DNA of 64,000 nucleotides from Lepidonotus clava (lineage: Eukaryota > Annelida > Polychaeta > Phyllodocida > Polynoidae). Positions 63,260-64,000 of this stretch are shown one piece after another; the stretch's first letter is position 1; each line of letters begins with the position of its first letter. The DNA lies in contig OW387142.1 in NCBI GenBank assembly GCA_936440205.1, positions 14,536,736 to 14,600,735 on the forward strand, given 5' to 3'. The translations under genes were made by a program, and so were the position numbers. The notes beneath the pieces are model-generated. The model worked only from the letters and a program-made list of their open reading frames with translations. It did not search any database and was not told the DNA's origin.

Positions 63260-64000
63260 GTTATTTACCCAAAACAAATTCGTATATGTTGTTCCGTCAC
63301 CATAATTTCGTGTACACGTACGCCCTCCAGTTTTAGTGGCTTTGTGCAGAAACCTATTATTCTATCTTAATCCTTTTTCTTATTCAAGGGTCTCTTAGTC
63401 ACCTTCTGTAGTAAAAATGTCATTTAAAAATGTCATTCAAGGGTCCCAATGGTTCAAAACGGTGCCATGTGGGCCCTCTTTGCACCATAGGGAATCGGTT
63501 GTAAACATTAGCTTTTCTCTAAATATATTCATTTCCTACATATGAAACTCACAACATATAGAAAGAAGCATGTCATAACATGCATGGTCATATCAAAATT
63601 TCATAAATAGGTTTATTTTGGACATAATCGGCTTGGGTTTTTTGCCCTGGTCTATTGTCGGCACTCAGGGCACCGGGTGCCGGGAGTGACCAATTTGAAT
63701 CACCCGACGCGTGTCCGGCCCCCGATAACGCGGCACTTCTGTGGTGTAAGACTCCAGTAGGCTCACGTCACACAGGACGCCGCGCGTGGCGGGTGGTTCC
63801 ACACTGGGGGGCGGTTCTCATTACAGGCCCGTCCTCTGACCCCCCTGCCGGGCCTTCTGACCGGCCGGGCCTGGGGGGGGGGGGGGGGGGGGGGGGGCCG
63901 ACATCAGACTGGAGGGGTGTAAACAATCGACATACTTCACTTATCAACCCTTTTTTTCATAATTTCCAGGGTATGAGGGTTATCTATATGTTATCCCCAA
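63260..64000. other. Downstream region with GC-rich stretch and 25-base G run
   Basis: AT-rich until about 63640, then GC-rich to about 63910 (gcgccg- and cccgg-rich), ending in a run of 25 G at 63873-63897 flanked by ccggccgggcc. No gene or known repeat is recognised. The G run could form a quadruplex or be of uncertain length in the assembly. Confidence 0.5.

Overview
The window looks like nuclear DNA of an invertebrate bilaterian, probably marine. The supporting signs are AT-rich intron-split genes with GT/AG borders, a Fat4-type protocadherin, a core-2 GlcNAc-transferase, a tRNA-derived SINE, several TA- or TTAA-flanked MITEs and a Polinton. The sequence does not let me name the phylum. 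Lophotrochozoan or invertebrate deuterostome is a guess.

Layout. (1) 1-14439, plus strand: the 3' part of a very large cadherin gene. I resolve twelve exons. All splice sites keep one open frame of 2506 codons: about ten complete cadherin repeats, four EGF domains, LamG, EGF, LamG, a membrane helix and a 570-residue tail ending in a catenin-binding-like WGP motif. (2) 14440-19538: long 3' UTR or intergenic DNA with a 971-bp MITE, a minisatellite and a dispersed repeat. (3) 19539-35007, minus strand: a three-coding-exon GT14 gene (GCNT family) whose exons join in phase to 468 residues. Its first intron carries a 6.5-kb GC-richer block with a fossil envelope-type gene of an LTR virus-like element and further open frames. 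(4) 35008-43900: repeats, namely MITEs, a long imperfect palindrome, a tRNA-SINE, a second copy of the 971-bp MITE nested in another TTAA-bordered element, a 30-bp minisatellite and a foldback. (5) About 43.9-61.7 kb: a Polinton/Maverick, treated here as a fossil element. All its frames read on the minus strand and look whole. They include protein-primed PolB, retroviral-type integrase, packaging ATPase, adenovirus-type protease, major and minor capsid proteins and small basic virion-like proteins. There are also less usual parts: a PC4-like protein, a RING-like protein and a protein that may have a TBP-like fold. (6) 61.7-64 kb: an LTR-like remnant, then two plus-strand exons that join in phase and encode repeated SUMO-interaction-like motifs, then a GC-rich stretch with a 25-base G run.

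How the genes relate. The two main host genes act in separate processes: cell adhesion or planar polarity, and Golgi O-glycan branching. The Polinton genes form a replication, integration and capsid set. I could not find its terminal inverted repeats by eye, so its ends are approximate.
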